From Desulfolutivibrio sulfodismutans DSM 3696 (lineage in GTDB: Bacteria > Desulfobacterota > Desulfovibrionia > Desulfovibrionales > Desulfovibrionaceae): a stretch of 64,000 bases of DNA. The DNA lies in NCBI RefSeq assembly GCF_013376455.1, contig NZ_CP045504.1, forward strand, positions 1,405,501 to 1,469,500, written 5' to 3'. Below the pieces are notes generated by a model. The model saw nothing but the letters and a program-made list of their open reading frames with translations, had not been told where the DNA came from and made no database searches. This document shows positions 51,408-59,257 of the stretch, piece after piece (positions within the stretch are counted from its first letter, which is position 1; each line of letters opens with the position of its first letter). A program made the translations under genes and the position numbers.

Positions 51408-51814
51408 CCTCGCAATGTTTCCGGCGCCTGAAACCCCACCAGCCCCCGGCGGCCAAGCTCCCGGAAAAACGAGGCCACACTGATCTCGGCCTCGCGTGCG
51501 CCCAATCCGTACCGCCCGGCAAAGATCTCGGACACCTGGCGCACGCTGCGCACCCCATCCGCCAAGTCCCAGGTCGCGGCCCCCAGTTCGTCGAGTTCAA
51601 TGGTCTTGTCCGAGGGCTTGCCGTCCCACACCCCGAATTGCCTGAGCATTCCGGAGAACGCGGGGCGCACGGTCACCGGATAGGTCAGCCGGACCTTCCC
51701 GGTCTCCGTGGTTTCCTGGCGCACGGCGGCATTTTTCACCGGGACGAAGGACAAGGCCTCCTCCCGGGACAACCCGCCCTCCCCGGCCGCTCTTTTTTTT
51801 CTAAAAAACCCCAT
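51404..51814 (-). CDS. PqqD-like protein (RRE fold)
   Basis: The 136-residue protein ends in a clear PqqD domain: IELDELGAATWDLADGVRSV, then VSEIFAGRYGL and FFRELGRRGLVGF. That winged fold binds peptides in RiPP and PQQ pathways. The first 45 residues are an extra basic N-terminus (MGFFRKKRAAG). It overlaps the end of the preceding gene by 14 bases. No PQQ or radical-SAM gene is nearby, so its partner peptide is unknown. Confidence 0.8.
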   Translation of the reverse strand: MGFFRKKRAAGEGGLSREEALSFVPVKNAAVRQETTETGKVRLTYPVTVRPAFSGMLRQFGVWDGKPSDKTIELDELGAATWDLADGVRSVRQVSEIFAGRYGLGAREAEISVASFFRELGRRGLVGFQAPETLRG

Positions 51815-52727
51815 ATTCTGCGCACACCTTCTCAAATTCCCCGGCATCCGCCGGGACCACCCCGCACCACACCACGGCCGCCAGCTTGTTGGCGGCCTCC
51901 TCGCGCCAAACCAGTACCCGGGCCTGCCGCCGCCTGCGAAAAAACCGCAGGATCCCGTCCACGGCCGCGCCAAACGGGCCTTTGGAGGGGGCGGTGGCCG
52001 CCAGGGCCGCCTCGCGCAACCGCCACCGCGTCGGCGCAAACGCAAGCTGCACACCGGGAACGCTCAGTTGCCTCCCGGCAAAGTCCGCCACGTCCCCCCC
52101 GGCCAAAAGCACGTCCGCCGGGGCGAACCGGGCATAGCCCAGGGTACGGCCCGGGCCGGAAAACTCCAGATCGAACCGGCCGGGCAGAAACGAAAACCGG
52201 GTCAGCCCCATCCCTTCCGGCGGCGTCAGCCGGATGCCGTACAGTTCAAAGGACGCCCCCTCCCGGCCATGATCCCTGATCGAGGCCAGAACCTCCCGGG
52301 CCACGGCCCCGCCATCCCCTTCCCCGGCCGGAAAAAACCGCACCACCATCAGGGCCCCACAGGTCCGGCACAGGCTGGCCACCCCGCGCGAGACCGGCGT
52401 CCCGGCGCAGGAAAATCCCGCATTTTCGCGGCCGGACAAGGCCGCCAGCCAGTCGCCGGGAATGGATTTGTCCGAGACCTCCACGGCCACGGCGCTTTTT
52501 TTCAGCATGCGCCGCACCACCTCCACAGGGGCCGCCTTTCCCGCATTCCGGGTGAAGCGGACCTCCATCACCGGGCCGTCCGGCGATTCCAGGCCCAGAT
52601 AGTCCCGACCCAGGCGGGCAGGCTCCCAGCCCTGCGGGACGCGCAGGCGCAGGCCGTTCCAGGCCAGGGGACGAAACGCCGCCCCGGCCCGATCTGCATG
52701 GTCGGATCGGATTTCGGCTCGGGTCAT
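51801..52727 (-). CDS. Unknown protein with an internal repeat, between kinase and PqqD-like genes
   Basis: I do not recognise this 308-residue protein. Two regions look alike: WNGLRLRVPQGWEPARL...VMEVRF near residue 23 and LYGIRLTPPEGMGLTRF...YARF near 162, so it may hold two copies of a beta-rich domain. A CxxC pair (LCRTCG) lies near residue 118. There is no signal or TM helix. Its ATG overlaps the kinase stop codon by 4 bases and it lacks a ribosome site, so it depends on kinase translation. Confidence 0.6.
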   Translation of the reverse strand: MTRAEIRSDHADRAGAAFRPLAWNGLRLRVPQGWEPARLGRDYLGLESPDGPVMEVRFTRNAGKAAPVEVVRRMLKKSAVAVEVSDKSIPGDWLAALSGRENAGFSCAGTPVSRGVASLCRTCGALMVVRFFPAGEGDGGAVAREVLASIRDHGREGASFELYGIRLTPPEGMGLTRFSFLPGRFDLEFSGPGRTLGYARFAPADVLLAGGDVADFAGRQLSVPGVQLAFAPTRWRLREAALAATAPSKGPFGAAVDGILRFFRRRRQARVLVWREEAANKLAAVVWCGVVPADAGEFEKVCAEYGVF

Positions 52728-54283
52728 GGAGTGGGGGTATGCAGGGACGCTTCCAGACCGTCGTCGTCCCCGCCCGGCAGCCCCGGATGCTCCCCGGGCC
52801 CGCCCGGGGGGGACTGTATGGCCGTGGACGCGGGCCGGGGCGGTTCGGGTTCCTTGGGCAGAATGAAATAAAAATTGTTGCCGTGGGGGGTGGGCTCATA
52901 ACCTTCGATACCGCCGTGCAGCCTGACCACCTCCCGGATAAAATACAGCCCGTGCCCGGTGCCGTATTCTCCCTTGGCATTGTCGGCCCGGTAACCCTCC
53001 TCGAACAGGCGCACGGCCACCTCCTTGTCCATGGGCGGCCCGGAACTGAACACGTTGAGCTTGATGCCGTCGCGGCCGGGGCCGAAGAAATCCCGCATGA
53101 CCTCCCAGCCATACGACATGAACTTGCGGGTCCGCCCGGCGCCGGGATCAGGCACCTCGCGGGCATATTTCACCACGTTTGAGAAAAGATTGGCATAGAC
53201 TTGGCTTATAAGGCCCACATCGGCCACAGCCTCGATCTCGGCGTCAGGCACTCCGCCCAAAGAGGTGTCGATCTCGATGCCGCGTTCGAGAAGGCGCGGC
53301 CGATACCGCTCCAGTTGGGGATCGATGACCTTGGTTTTGAAGTTGCACATCCGCTTATCCAGGACATAGCGCCCTTCTTCAAAATGACTCCGGCGCAAAA
53401 GGGTCTCCAGGAAAAGGCTGGTATGCATGTAGTGGCTGAAAATCTGCTTGTACTGGTCGGCCATTCCATCCCGAATATATCCGATATCCTTGAGAAGCGT
53501 CTCCCCGTCTTCCGCCAGGTCGCCAAGGCGGTCTCCGGCCTTGCGTAAAAAACGCTCCAATTTGCGCTCGTAGATGTCCAAAAGATCTATCTTCGAATGA
53601 AGCCGCTTATAATAGAGCTTGAAATAAATATTCGGAACAATGACGTTATGCCCGATATCTTTCACCAAGCTACGGATGAACTGCACATGCTCCTTGTTTT
53701 TGTTGTTGATGAGGCGATTGTGCAGTTGGTAGCCGAACCGGTTGGCGTAGCGTTCGAAATAGAGCCGGTCGTGCTCGGTGAGCTTGTCGGCCGGATGCAC
53801 GCACAACACGCCGATGATGTCGCCGTGGGGCGTGAAGGGAAGCTGGCTGATCAATTCGTGGTTGCCTTTGATGGGCAAAAAGAAATGATTTTCGGAGACC
53901 AGGGGTTTTTCGGGAAATATGGGCTCGGGCGACTCGGCCAGGGGCGAGGTCAGGCAACGGTAGGCACAGCGCTTGAGGATGCCGTCCTTGCTGTCCAGAA
54001 GATACAGGTCGCACTCGACATCGAAAAACATGCGCGGAATGAGCAGGCAGATGGCGTAGAGATCCTCCAATTCGGGGAACTCCTGGGCCAGATCGAAAAA
54101 GACGTTCAAGGAGATGCTTTGGTGCGAGGTAAAGCCGTAGGAATCGTAGTCGTCCATCTTGCGATGGATGCGCTTGGCCACGTTCTCGAGCCGGGCGCGT
54201 TCGATGATGAAGGCGTCCGTGGGCAGACCGGAAGGTGACTCCGGGGCCGACAGGGGCCGTTTGTCGTCCTCTGACATAGGCAT
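52724..54283 (-). CDS. Cytoplasmic sensor histidine kinase with GAF-like input
   Basis: The 519-residue protein has an N-terminal GAF-like region (about 50-190), an atypical H-box (LVKDIGHNVIVPNIYF near residue 213), a long helical stretch, and a C-terminal ATPase domain. The ATPase shows the N-box VYANLFSNVVKYA near 365 and G-box YGTGHGLYFIREVVRLHGG near 460. A Pro/Gly tail follows. No membrane segment is seen. No response regulator is adjacent; the next two genes overlap or nearly overlap it, so all three form one unit. The ATG at 54283 has only a weak ribosome site. Confidence 0.75.
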   Translation of the reverse strand: MPMSEDDKRPLSAPESPSGLPTDAFIIERARLENVAKRIHRKMDDYDSYGFTSHQSISLNVFFDLAQEFPELEDLYAICLLIPRMFFDVECDLYLLDSKDGILKRCAYRCLTSPLAESPEPIFPEKPLVSENHFFLPIKGNHELISQLPFTPHGDIIGVLCVHPADKLTEHDRLYFERYANRFGYQLHNRLINNKNKEHVQFIRSLVKDIGHNVIVPNIYFKLYYKRLHSKIDLLDIYERKLERFLRKAGDRLGDLAEDGETLLKDIGYIRDGMADQYKQIFSHYMHTSLFLETLLRRSHFEEGRYVLDKRMCNFKTKVIDPQLERYRPRLLERGIEIDTSLGGVPDAEIEAVADVGLISQVYANLFSNVVKYAREVPDPGAGRTRKFMSYGWEVMRDFFGPGRDGIKLNVFSSGPPMDKEVAVRLFEEGYRADNAKGEYGTGHGLYFIREVVRLHGGIEGYEPTPHGNNFYFILPKEPEPPRPASTAIQSPPGGPGEHPGLPGGDDDGLEASLHTPTP

Positions 54284-54393
54284 CGCAAGTGCTCGTGTTC
54301 AGGTTGCCGATACCCGATCCTTACCCGTGAAAAGCGGCAAACACAAGACGCCTTGCGGGACGCCGGATGACAAAATGGCGCTCTCCCGAAACG

Positions 54394-55098
54394 TCAGGCG
54401 TCCAGGCCGATCTCCACCCGTCCGGGGGCAAAGCCTTTGAGTTGGGCCAGCATGGCCTTGATTCCGGCCGCGAGGATGCGTTCCACAAAGGGATTCATGG
54501 CCAGTGGAACGCCGCCTACGGTGACGCGCATGGCCTCGCGCACGGCCTGACAGTCAGCCGGGGTCGCCTTCCCGTCCACGATCCGGGCGGCCATGTCTGC
54601 ACAGCAGGACTCTCCGCAGGCCCCGCAATCGAGGCCCGGCAGCAAAAACCCCCTGGACAGGGCCAGATCGGCCACTGCCTCCACGTCGCGCAGATGCGGC
54701 AGCCCTGGCGCGTCCACCTCGCCGAACGCGGCCAGGGCCAGTCCGGGCTGCAAGGCGGCGGCCTCGGAGGGATCGCGCAGCACCAGCACGCGGGGCAAAA
54801 AGGCCAGCTCCTTGCCGCCCTCGACCACCAGGACATCGGCCTCGAGCAGGGGCAGGACATCGTGCAAAAACCTCGGGCCGCTCCAGAAAACCGCGCACTC
54901 GGCCGGGGTGAAGGCGGCCACGGCCCGACAGTGGGCGGCCAGCCGGTCGGTATCCGTATCGGCCTTGTCCAGAGAGGGATTGTGGGTGAACTTGGCGGCG
55001 GACACGGCAAGCCCCCGGGCTTTGAGCGCCGCACAAAGTTCCAGAGCCAGTGAGGTTTTCCCGGATTTTTTATATCCGACGATCTGTATGGCTTTCAT
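54394..55098 (-). CDS. MobB-like GTP-binding protein with a C-terminal cysteine motif
   Basis: The 234-residue protein starts like MobB with a P-loop (QIVGYKKSGKTSLALELC). MobB helps attach guanine nucleotides to molybdopterin. Near residue 165 it adds DCGACGESCCADMAA followed by ADCQ, a pattern that could bind an iron-sulfur cluster and that ordinary MobB lacks. The ATG at 55098 overlaps the tupC stop codon. Its place after the tungstate importer suggests a role in W/Mo cofactor assembly. Confidence 0.8.
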   Translation of the reverse strand: MKAIQIVGYKKSGKTSLALELCAALKARGLAVSAAKFTHNPSLDKADTDTDRLAAHCRAVAAFTPAECAVFWSGPRFLHDVLPLLEADVLVVEGGKELAFLPRVLVLRDPSEAAALQPGLALAAFGEVDAPGLPHLRDVEAVADLALSRGFLLPGLDCGACGESCCADMAARIVDGKATPADCQAVREAMRVTVGGVPLAMNPFVERILAAGIKAMLAQLKGFAPGRVEIGLDA

Positions 55099-55814
55099 GG
55101 CATGGCTCCGTGTGACGCCTTTTTTGCAGGACATTGGGGATGTGGGGAGGGCATTTCAACAATGGTGTCGGTGATACGGCCGTTTTCCATGGCCAGCACG
55201 GCGTCGCTGATCTCGGTGAGCCAGTCGATGTCGTGGCTGACCACCACCAGGCTGGTTCCCAGGCGATCCCGGGCGTCCAGGGCGGCCTTGCGCACGAGGT
55301 CGGCGGAGACGGTGTCCAGGCTGGCCGTGGGTTCGTCGAGCAAAAGGACCGTGGGCTCGAAGGCCAGCCTGGAGGCCAGGGCCACGCGCTGGGCCTCGCC
55401 GCCTGAAAGCTCATGCCGGGCTCGGTCGGCGAAACGGGCCGGATCGAGGCCCACGGCGGCCAGGGCCTGGTCGGTTTTTTCCCGGATGTTCCCGGCCCCG
55501 CGCACCTTGAGGCCGTAGGCCACGTTGCCGCGCACGCTGCGACGCAGCAGATAGGGACTTTGGACCAGAAGCGTCACCCGCCGCCGCAGCTCCCTTTCCC
55601 GGCCAAGACTCGGTCGCCCCTGGAAAAACACCTCGCCTCCAGCCGGGCGGTCGAGAAAGGCCAGGATGCGCAACAGCGTGGTCTTGCCGCTGCCGTTGGG
55701 ACCGGTGATCCCCACGATGGCCCCGGCGGGGATATCCAGGGTGGGAACATCCAGGACGACGCGGCCGCCATGGGTCTGGGTCACGTCTTGCAGATGATAG
55801 AGCGGCGCGTTCAT
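55095..55814 (-). CDS. tupC: Tungstate ABC transporter ATP-binding protein
   Basis: The 239-residue ATPase has Walker A GPNGSGKTTLLRI near residue 36, Q-loop LLVQSPYLL, signature ELSGGEAQRVALASRL and Walker B VLLLDEPTASLD. It pairs with the permease just upstream, whose stop codon it overlaps by 4 bases (ATGA). The long frame to 56060 is the antisense-phase shadow of the permease. The order and TupA/TupB motifs around it favour tungstate over molybdate. Confidence 0.9.
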   Translation of the reverse strand: MNAPLYHLQDVTQTHGGRVVLDVPTLDIPAGAIVGITGPNGSGKTTLLRILAFLDRPAGGEVFFQGRPSLGRERELRRRVTLLVQSPYLLRRSVRGNVAYGLKVRGAGNIREKTDQALAAVGLDPARFADRARHELSGGEAQRVALASRLAFEPTVLLLDEPTASLDTVSADLVRKAALDARDRLGTSLVVVSHDIDWLTEISDAVLAMENGRITDTIVEMPSPHPQCPAKKASHGAMP

Positions 55815-56506
55815 TTTTCCGAGATTCTCCGGAAGGCGGACACGGCGATGTTGACGGCAAAGGCCACGACCATGAGCACCAGCCCCAGGGCGATGCCCAT
55901 GGCGAATTCCCCCTTGGAGGTCTCCAGGGCGATGGCCGTGGTGATGGTGCGGGTGTGCCACTTGATGTTGCCGCCCACGATCATGGCGATGCCCACCTCG
56001 GAGACCACGCGGCCGAAGGCGGCCATGGCCGCGAGCATGATGCCGAAACGGGTTTCCCACAGGGTGGTCGCCACCACCTGCCAGGGGGACGCGCCCAGGG
56101 TCAGGAGGGTGGGCCTTAGCCGGGCGTCCAGATTTTCCACGGCCGAGGCGGTGAGCGCGACGATGATGGGCAGCCCCAGAATGGTCAGGCCGATGACCAT
56201 GCCCGTCACGGAATATAAAAGGCCCATTTCGCCCAGGGGCCCGCGCCTGGAGATGAAGGCGTAGACCAAAAGGCCGATGACCACGGTGGGGAAGGACAGC
56301 ATGCTGTCCACGAAGGTCCGGGCGGCGCGCTTGCCCGGGAACGTGGCATATCCGAGCAGGAACCCGGGCACGACGCCAAGCCCCAGGGACGCGGCGATGG
56401 CCAGAAGCGAGGTGATCGCCGTGACCTGTATGGCGGAAAAGGTCTGGGGATCGCCGGAGACAAGCAAGACAAGGGCCTGCCGCAACCCGTCAAGAATATA
56501 CTCCAC
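55811..56506 (-). CDS. tupB: Tungstate ABC transporter permease
   Basis: The 231-residue protein has about five membrane helices and the binding-protein-dependent permease motif LTLGASPWQVVATTLWETRFGI near residue 135. Its MLSFPTVVIGLLVYAFISRRGPLG is characteristic of TupB/WtpB-type permeases. It is separated from tupA by 299 bases that carry a purine-rich tract and a palindromic repeat. Confidence 0.92.
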   Translation of the reverse strand: MEYILDGLRQALVLLVSGDPQTFSAIQVTAITSLLAIAASLGLGVVPGFLLGYATFPGKRAARTFVDSMLSFPTVVIGLLVYAFISRRGPLGEMGLLYSVTGMVIGLTILGLPIIVALTASAVENLDARLRPTLLTLGASPWQVVATTLWETRFGIMLAAMAAFGRVVSEVGIAMIVGGNIKWHTRTITTAIALETSKGEFAMGIALGLVLMVVAFAVNIAVSAFRRISEK

Positions 56507-56513
56507 CCGCCCT

Positions 56514-56700
56514 CCTTCCGTCCGCCCGTCTGCTCACCCTTCCTGCCCCGCCATACCGGCCGCCCCGCCTGCCCTTCTTTCCCAGTCGTCCCGCGTCTCC
56601 GCCTGCCCTGCCCTTCCGGTCGTCTCCTCTGCCTTCGCTTGCCCCGCCCTTCCCCCCTCCCCTCTCCACTTTCCCCTTCCCATCCCCGCCGTTCCGGTAG
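56514..56700 (-). other. Purine-rich tract in the tupA-tupB gap
   Basis: On the minus strand (the sense strand of the tup genes) this tract is almost all G and A, with several runs of four to six G between about 56642 and 56690. It could form a G-quadruplex in the mRNA. No gene is visible here. Confidence 0.6.
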
Positions 56701-56707
56701 TGGCCGG

Positions 56708-56795
56708 GGCGGCAAAGCCGCCACGGCCGCGACCGGGGACGGGGGGTCCGGGGGGACAGGCGTCCCCCCAGGCGGGGAACGGGGCGGCAGCCCCG
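56708..56795 (-). repeat. Three-part palindromic repeat, copy C
   Basis: It holds a small hairpin ggcggc-aaa-gccgcc (56708-56722), a core gggggg-tcc-gggggg-acaggcg-tcccccc (56741-56769), and a closing hairpin cggggc-ggca-gccccg (56780-56795). The layout and the ggggggtccgggggg core match copies A and B. It lies 10 bases after the tupA stop codon on the minus strand, as copy B lies after the exporter. Confidence 0.7.
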
Positions 56796-56805
56796 CTGCA
56801 GCCGT

Positions 56806-57627
56806 CTACTTTTTGGCGTTGGGGGTAAACAGCTGTTTGCCGTCGGATTTGAAATCGGCGACGACCTGTTGTCCTTTGGGCGAGGCCAGCCAGTCGTTGA
56901 AGGCCTTGGCCAGATTGACCTTGGCATTTTTGCATTTCTCGGGATTGATGACAATGACGCTGTACTGGTTGAGCAGGGGCTTGTCGCCTTCGACGAGAAC
57001 GGCCAGGGCCGGATCGCCCTTGGCCTCGTAGGTGAAAAAGGTGGCCCGGTCGGTGAGGGTATAACCGCTGCGTTCGGCGGCCATAACGATGGTGGCCATC
57101 ATGCCTTGTCCGGCCTGAACGTACCAGGTTTCCTTGTCCGGCGCAGCCATGTCGGCGGCCTTCCACAGGGCGAGCTCCATCTTGTGGGTGCCGGAATCGT
57201 CGCCCCGGCTGATGAAGGGGGATTTGGCGGCGGCGATGGCCCTTAAGGCTTCGGAGGTGGTTTTGCCCTTGACCTTGGCCGGGTCGTTTTTGGGTCCGAG
57301 CAGGACGAAGTCGTTGAACATGACTTCGGTGCGGCCCAGGCCGTGTCCAGCCTCGACGAATTCCTTTTCGGCCTTGGGGGCATGGACCAACAGCACATCC
57401 ACATCGCAGTTTTTCCCCAGTTCCAGGGCCTTGCCGGTCCCCACGGCGAGCCAGCGCAATTCGATGCCGGTGTCCTTTTTGAATGCCTGTTCCAGGACAG
57501 GCAAGAGCCCGGTGTTGTCGGTGCTGGTGGTGGTGGCCATCATGAGCACCTTTTCCTCGGCCTGGGCGGCGCCGATTCCGGCGCACAGGATCATGGCTGC
57601 GGCGATGAGGGTGGCGATGTGTTTCAT
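56806..57627 (-). CDS. tupA: Tungstate-binding periplasmic protein
   Basis: The 273-residue protein has a signal peptide (MKHIATLIAAAMILCAGIGA) and the TupA oxyanion motif TTTSTDNTGLLPVLEQAF, then VDVLLVHAPKAE, SRGDDSGTHKMEL and QNQ-like NQYSVIVINP. TupA binds tungstate very tightly for import, needed here for W-dependent formate dehydrogenase or aldehyde oxidoreductase. The ATG at 57627 follows aggagaatgcc. It is the first gene of tupABC-mobB. Confidence 0.93.
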   Translation of the reverse strand: MKHIATLIAAAMILCAGIGAAQAEEKVLMMATTTSTDNTGLLPVLEQAFKKDTGIELRWLAVGTGKALELGKNCDVDVLLVHAPKAEKEFVEAGHGLGRTEVMFNDFVLLGPKNDPAKVKGKTTSEALRAIAAAKSPFISRGDDSGTHKMELALWKAADMAAPDKETWYVQAGQGMMATIVMAAERSGYTLTDRATFFTYEAKGDPALAVLVEGDKPLLNQYSVIVINPEKCKNAKVNLAKAFNDWLASPKGQQVVADFKSDGKQLFTPNAKK

Positions 57628-57803
57628 GGCATTCTCCTCCTTAGGGTTTCGATTACATAATTTTTCGTGACACAAAAGAACGTTTTTCGCAACCTCCGTC
57701 CCTTTGGAACCCTGGGGATCAGGCAGGGCCTGTCCTGTCGCCTGTCCGGATTCGTTGTGATCCCGTCGAGGGACCGGGGAAAATATTATTTTCACTTTCG
57801 GGC

Positions 57804-57830
57804 TAAAGGAATCGGTGAAACCTCCGATGA
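57804..57830 (+). promoter_or_regulatory. Sigma-28-like promoter, distal copy
   Basis: taaaggaa (57804-57811), 11 bases, then tccgatga (57823-57830) fits the flagellar sigma-28 consensus (taaagttt-N11-gccgataa) with 5 of 8 and 6 of 8 matches. It is about 440 bases upstream of the flagellin start. It and its surroundings resemble the proximal promoter at 58018-58044. Between 57628 and 57803 I see only A/T-rich tupA upstream sequence. Confidence 0.5.
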
Positions 57831-58017
57831 GAGCAGCGGGCAAGGTGAAACTCAAAAATGTATGCATATCTAGTTTTGTGCAAATTATTTCACTCTTGTA
57901 ACACAATGCACAACGAAACGCACATCGATATTTTCTGTATAAATCATCCCACATCCTCTTGAATCCTGACAATCCCTCTCTTTCTCAAAAAAAACATCAT
58001 TATTTCCATTTTCCACC

Positions 58018-58044
58018 TAATGGGTTCCGAGAACCCGACGATAA
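58018..58044 (+). promoter_or_regulatory. Sigma-28-like flagellin promoter, proximal copy
   Basis: taatgggt (58018-58025), exactly 11 bases, then gacgataa (58037-58044) matches the sigma-28 -10 box in 7 of 8 positions and the -35 box in 5 of 8. It would start a leader of about 220 bases before the flagellin ATG at 58271. Confidence 0.7.
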
Positions 58045-58153
58045 GAGCTGCAACACAACGCAGGAAAAGGATCGGGACAAGGCCGAGTCCCGGTTGATTC
58101 TGAACCGGCGGCCAACCGAAGCAAAAAGGAGGGAGTTCACGGGGCAATCCACC

Positions 58154-58170
58154 GGTTCCAGGAAGGAACC
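58154..58170 (+). promoter_or_regulatory. CsrA-type hairpin in the flagellin leader
   Basis: ggttcc-aggaa-ggaacc is a perfect 6-bp stem with GGA in the loop, the classic CsrA-binding shape. Further GGA motifs occur at 58130-58136 and in the ribosome site aaggagg (58257-58263). This would allow CsrA to hold back flagellin translation. Confidence 0.55.
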
Positions 58171-58270
58171 GAACGGAGGCTGCCCGAGATTCTCGAAAAT
58201 TCCTGGGAATGGAACCCCCCGTTCTCATAACCAACGCTGGATGCGATAAACTTTTCAAGGAGGAAAACCC

Positions 58271-59146
58271 ATGTCTCTGGTTATCAATCACAACTTGATG
58301 GCGATGAATGCCACTCGGAACCTGAGCACCGCTTACGGAAACCTGGCAACATCCACCAGCCGCCTCTCCTCGGGGCTGCGTATTACGACCGCCGCCGATG
58401 ATGCAGCCGGCCTTGCGGTTCGGGAACTCATGCGCGCCGACATCGCCGCCCTCAACCAGGGTGTGCGCAACGCCAACGACGCCATCTCCTTGATCCAGAC
58501 CGCTGACGGCGCCCTGGGCGTCATCGATGAAAAGCTGATCCGCATGAAGGAATTGGCGGAACAGGCGGCCACGGGTACCTACACCTCGGACCAGCGTCTG
58601 ATCATCGATTCGGAATACCAAGCCATGGCCTCGGAAATTACCCGAATCGCCAACGCCACGGACTTCAACGGCATCTATCTGCTCAACGGAAACCTCTCCA
58701 GCGAAACCCACGACGGGTCCGCCATGCAGGCCGCCGGCAAGCTCAAGGTCCACTTCGGCACCGCCAACGACAGCGCCGAGGACTACTATTACATCCAGAT
58801 CGGCACCGCCACGGCCTCGGCCCTGGGCGTCGGCCTGGCCGCCAGCAACAGCATCTCCACCCAGGCCCTGGCCCAGGAGTCCCTGGTGACCCTCAAGAAC
58901 GCCATTATCTCCAAGGACAAGATCCGCGCCAACCTGGGCGCCCTGCAGAACCGGCTGGAGAACACCATCACCAACCTGGAGATCCAGGCCGAGAACCTGC
59001 AAGCGGCCGAGTCCCAGATCTCCGATGTGGACGTGGCCACGGAAATGACCGAGTTCGTGCGCCAGCAGATCCTGACCCAGGCGGCGGTGGCCATGCTCTC
59101 CCAGGCCAACTCCCTGCCGCGTATGGCCCTGCAGCTCATGGGCTAG
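58271..59146 (+). CDS. Flagellin
   Basis: The 291-residue protein has the conserved N-terminal D0/D1 (SLVINHNLMAMNATRNLS, SSGLRITTAADDAAGLAV) and C-terminal D1/D0 (LGALQNRLENTITNLE, ESQISDVDVATEMTEFV, ending MALQLMG). The variable middle is very short, so the filament has little D2/D3. It assembles outside the cell through the flagellar export system. The ATG follows aaggaggaaaaccc. Its leader carries a sigma-28-like promoter and a CsrA-type hairpin. Confidence 0.96.
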   Translation: MSLVINHNLMAMNATRNLSTAYGNLATSTSRLSSGLRITTAADDAAGLAVRELMRADIAALNQGVRNANDAISLIQTADGALGVIDEKLIRMKELAEQAATGTYTSDQRLIIDSEYQAMASEITRIANATDFNGIYLLNGNLSSETHDGSAMQAAGKLKVHFGTANDSAEDYYYIQIGTATASALGVGLAASNSISTQALAQESLVTLKNAIISKDKIRANLGALQNRLENTITNLEIQAENLQAAESQISDVDVATEMTEFVRQQILTQAAVAMLSQANSLPRMALQLMG

Positions 59147-59175
59147 CCGCATACGCCCAGCCTCCCCGACAAATG

Positions 59176-59208
59176 AAGGCCGCCGCGCGAAAGCGCGGCG
59201 GCCTTTTC
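59176..59208 (+). terminator. Terminator of the flagellin gene
   Basis: A perfect 13-bp stem aaggccgccgcgc / gcgcggcggcctt closed by a gaaa tetraloop (59189-59192) and followed by ttt lies 29 bases after the flagellin stop. Confidence 0.9.
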
Positions 59209-59257
59209 ATGATACGAATGAACGTTGCGGAGGCGTCGCAAACCGGAAGGGACGGCT

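Noticed and set aside
51404-51814. PQQ biosynthesis gene pqqD
   Set aside because: No pqqA, B, C or E is nearby and the protein has an extra N-terminus; only the fold is assigned.
55095-56060. Longer start for the tupC ATPase
   Set aside because: The extra 82 codons run antisense-phase through tupB and are His/Arg-rich; the ATG at 55814 overlaps the tupB stop as expected.
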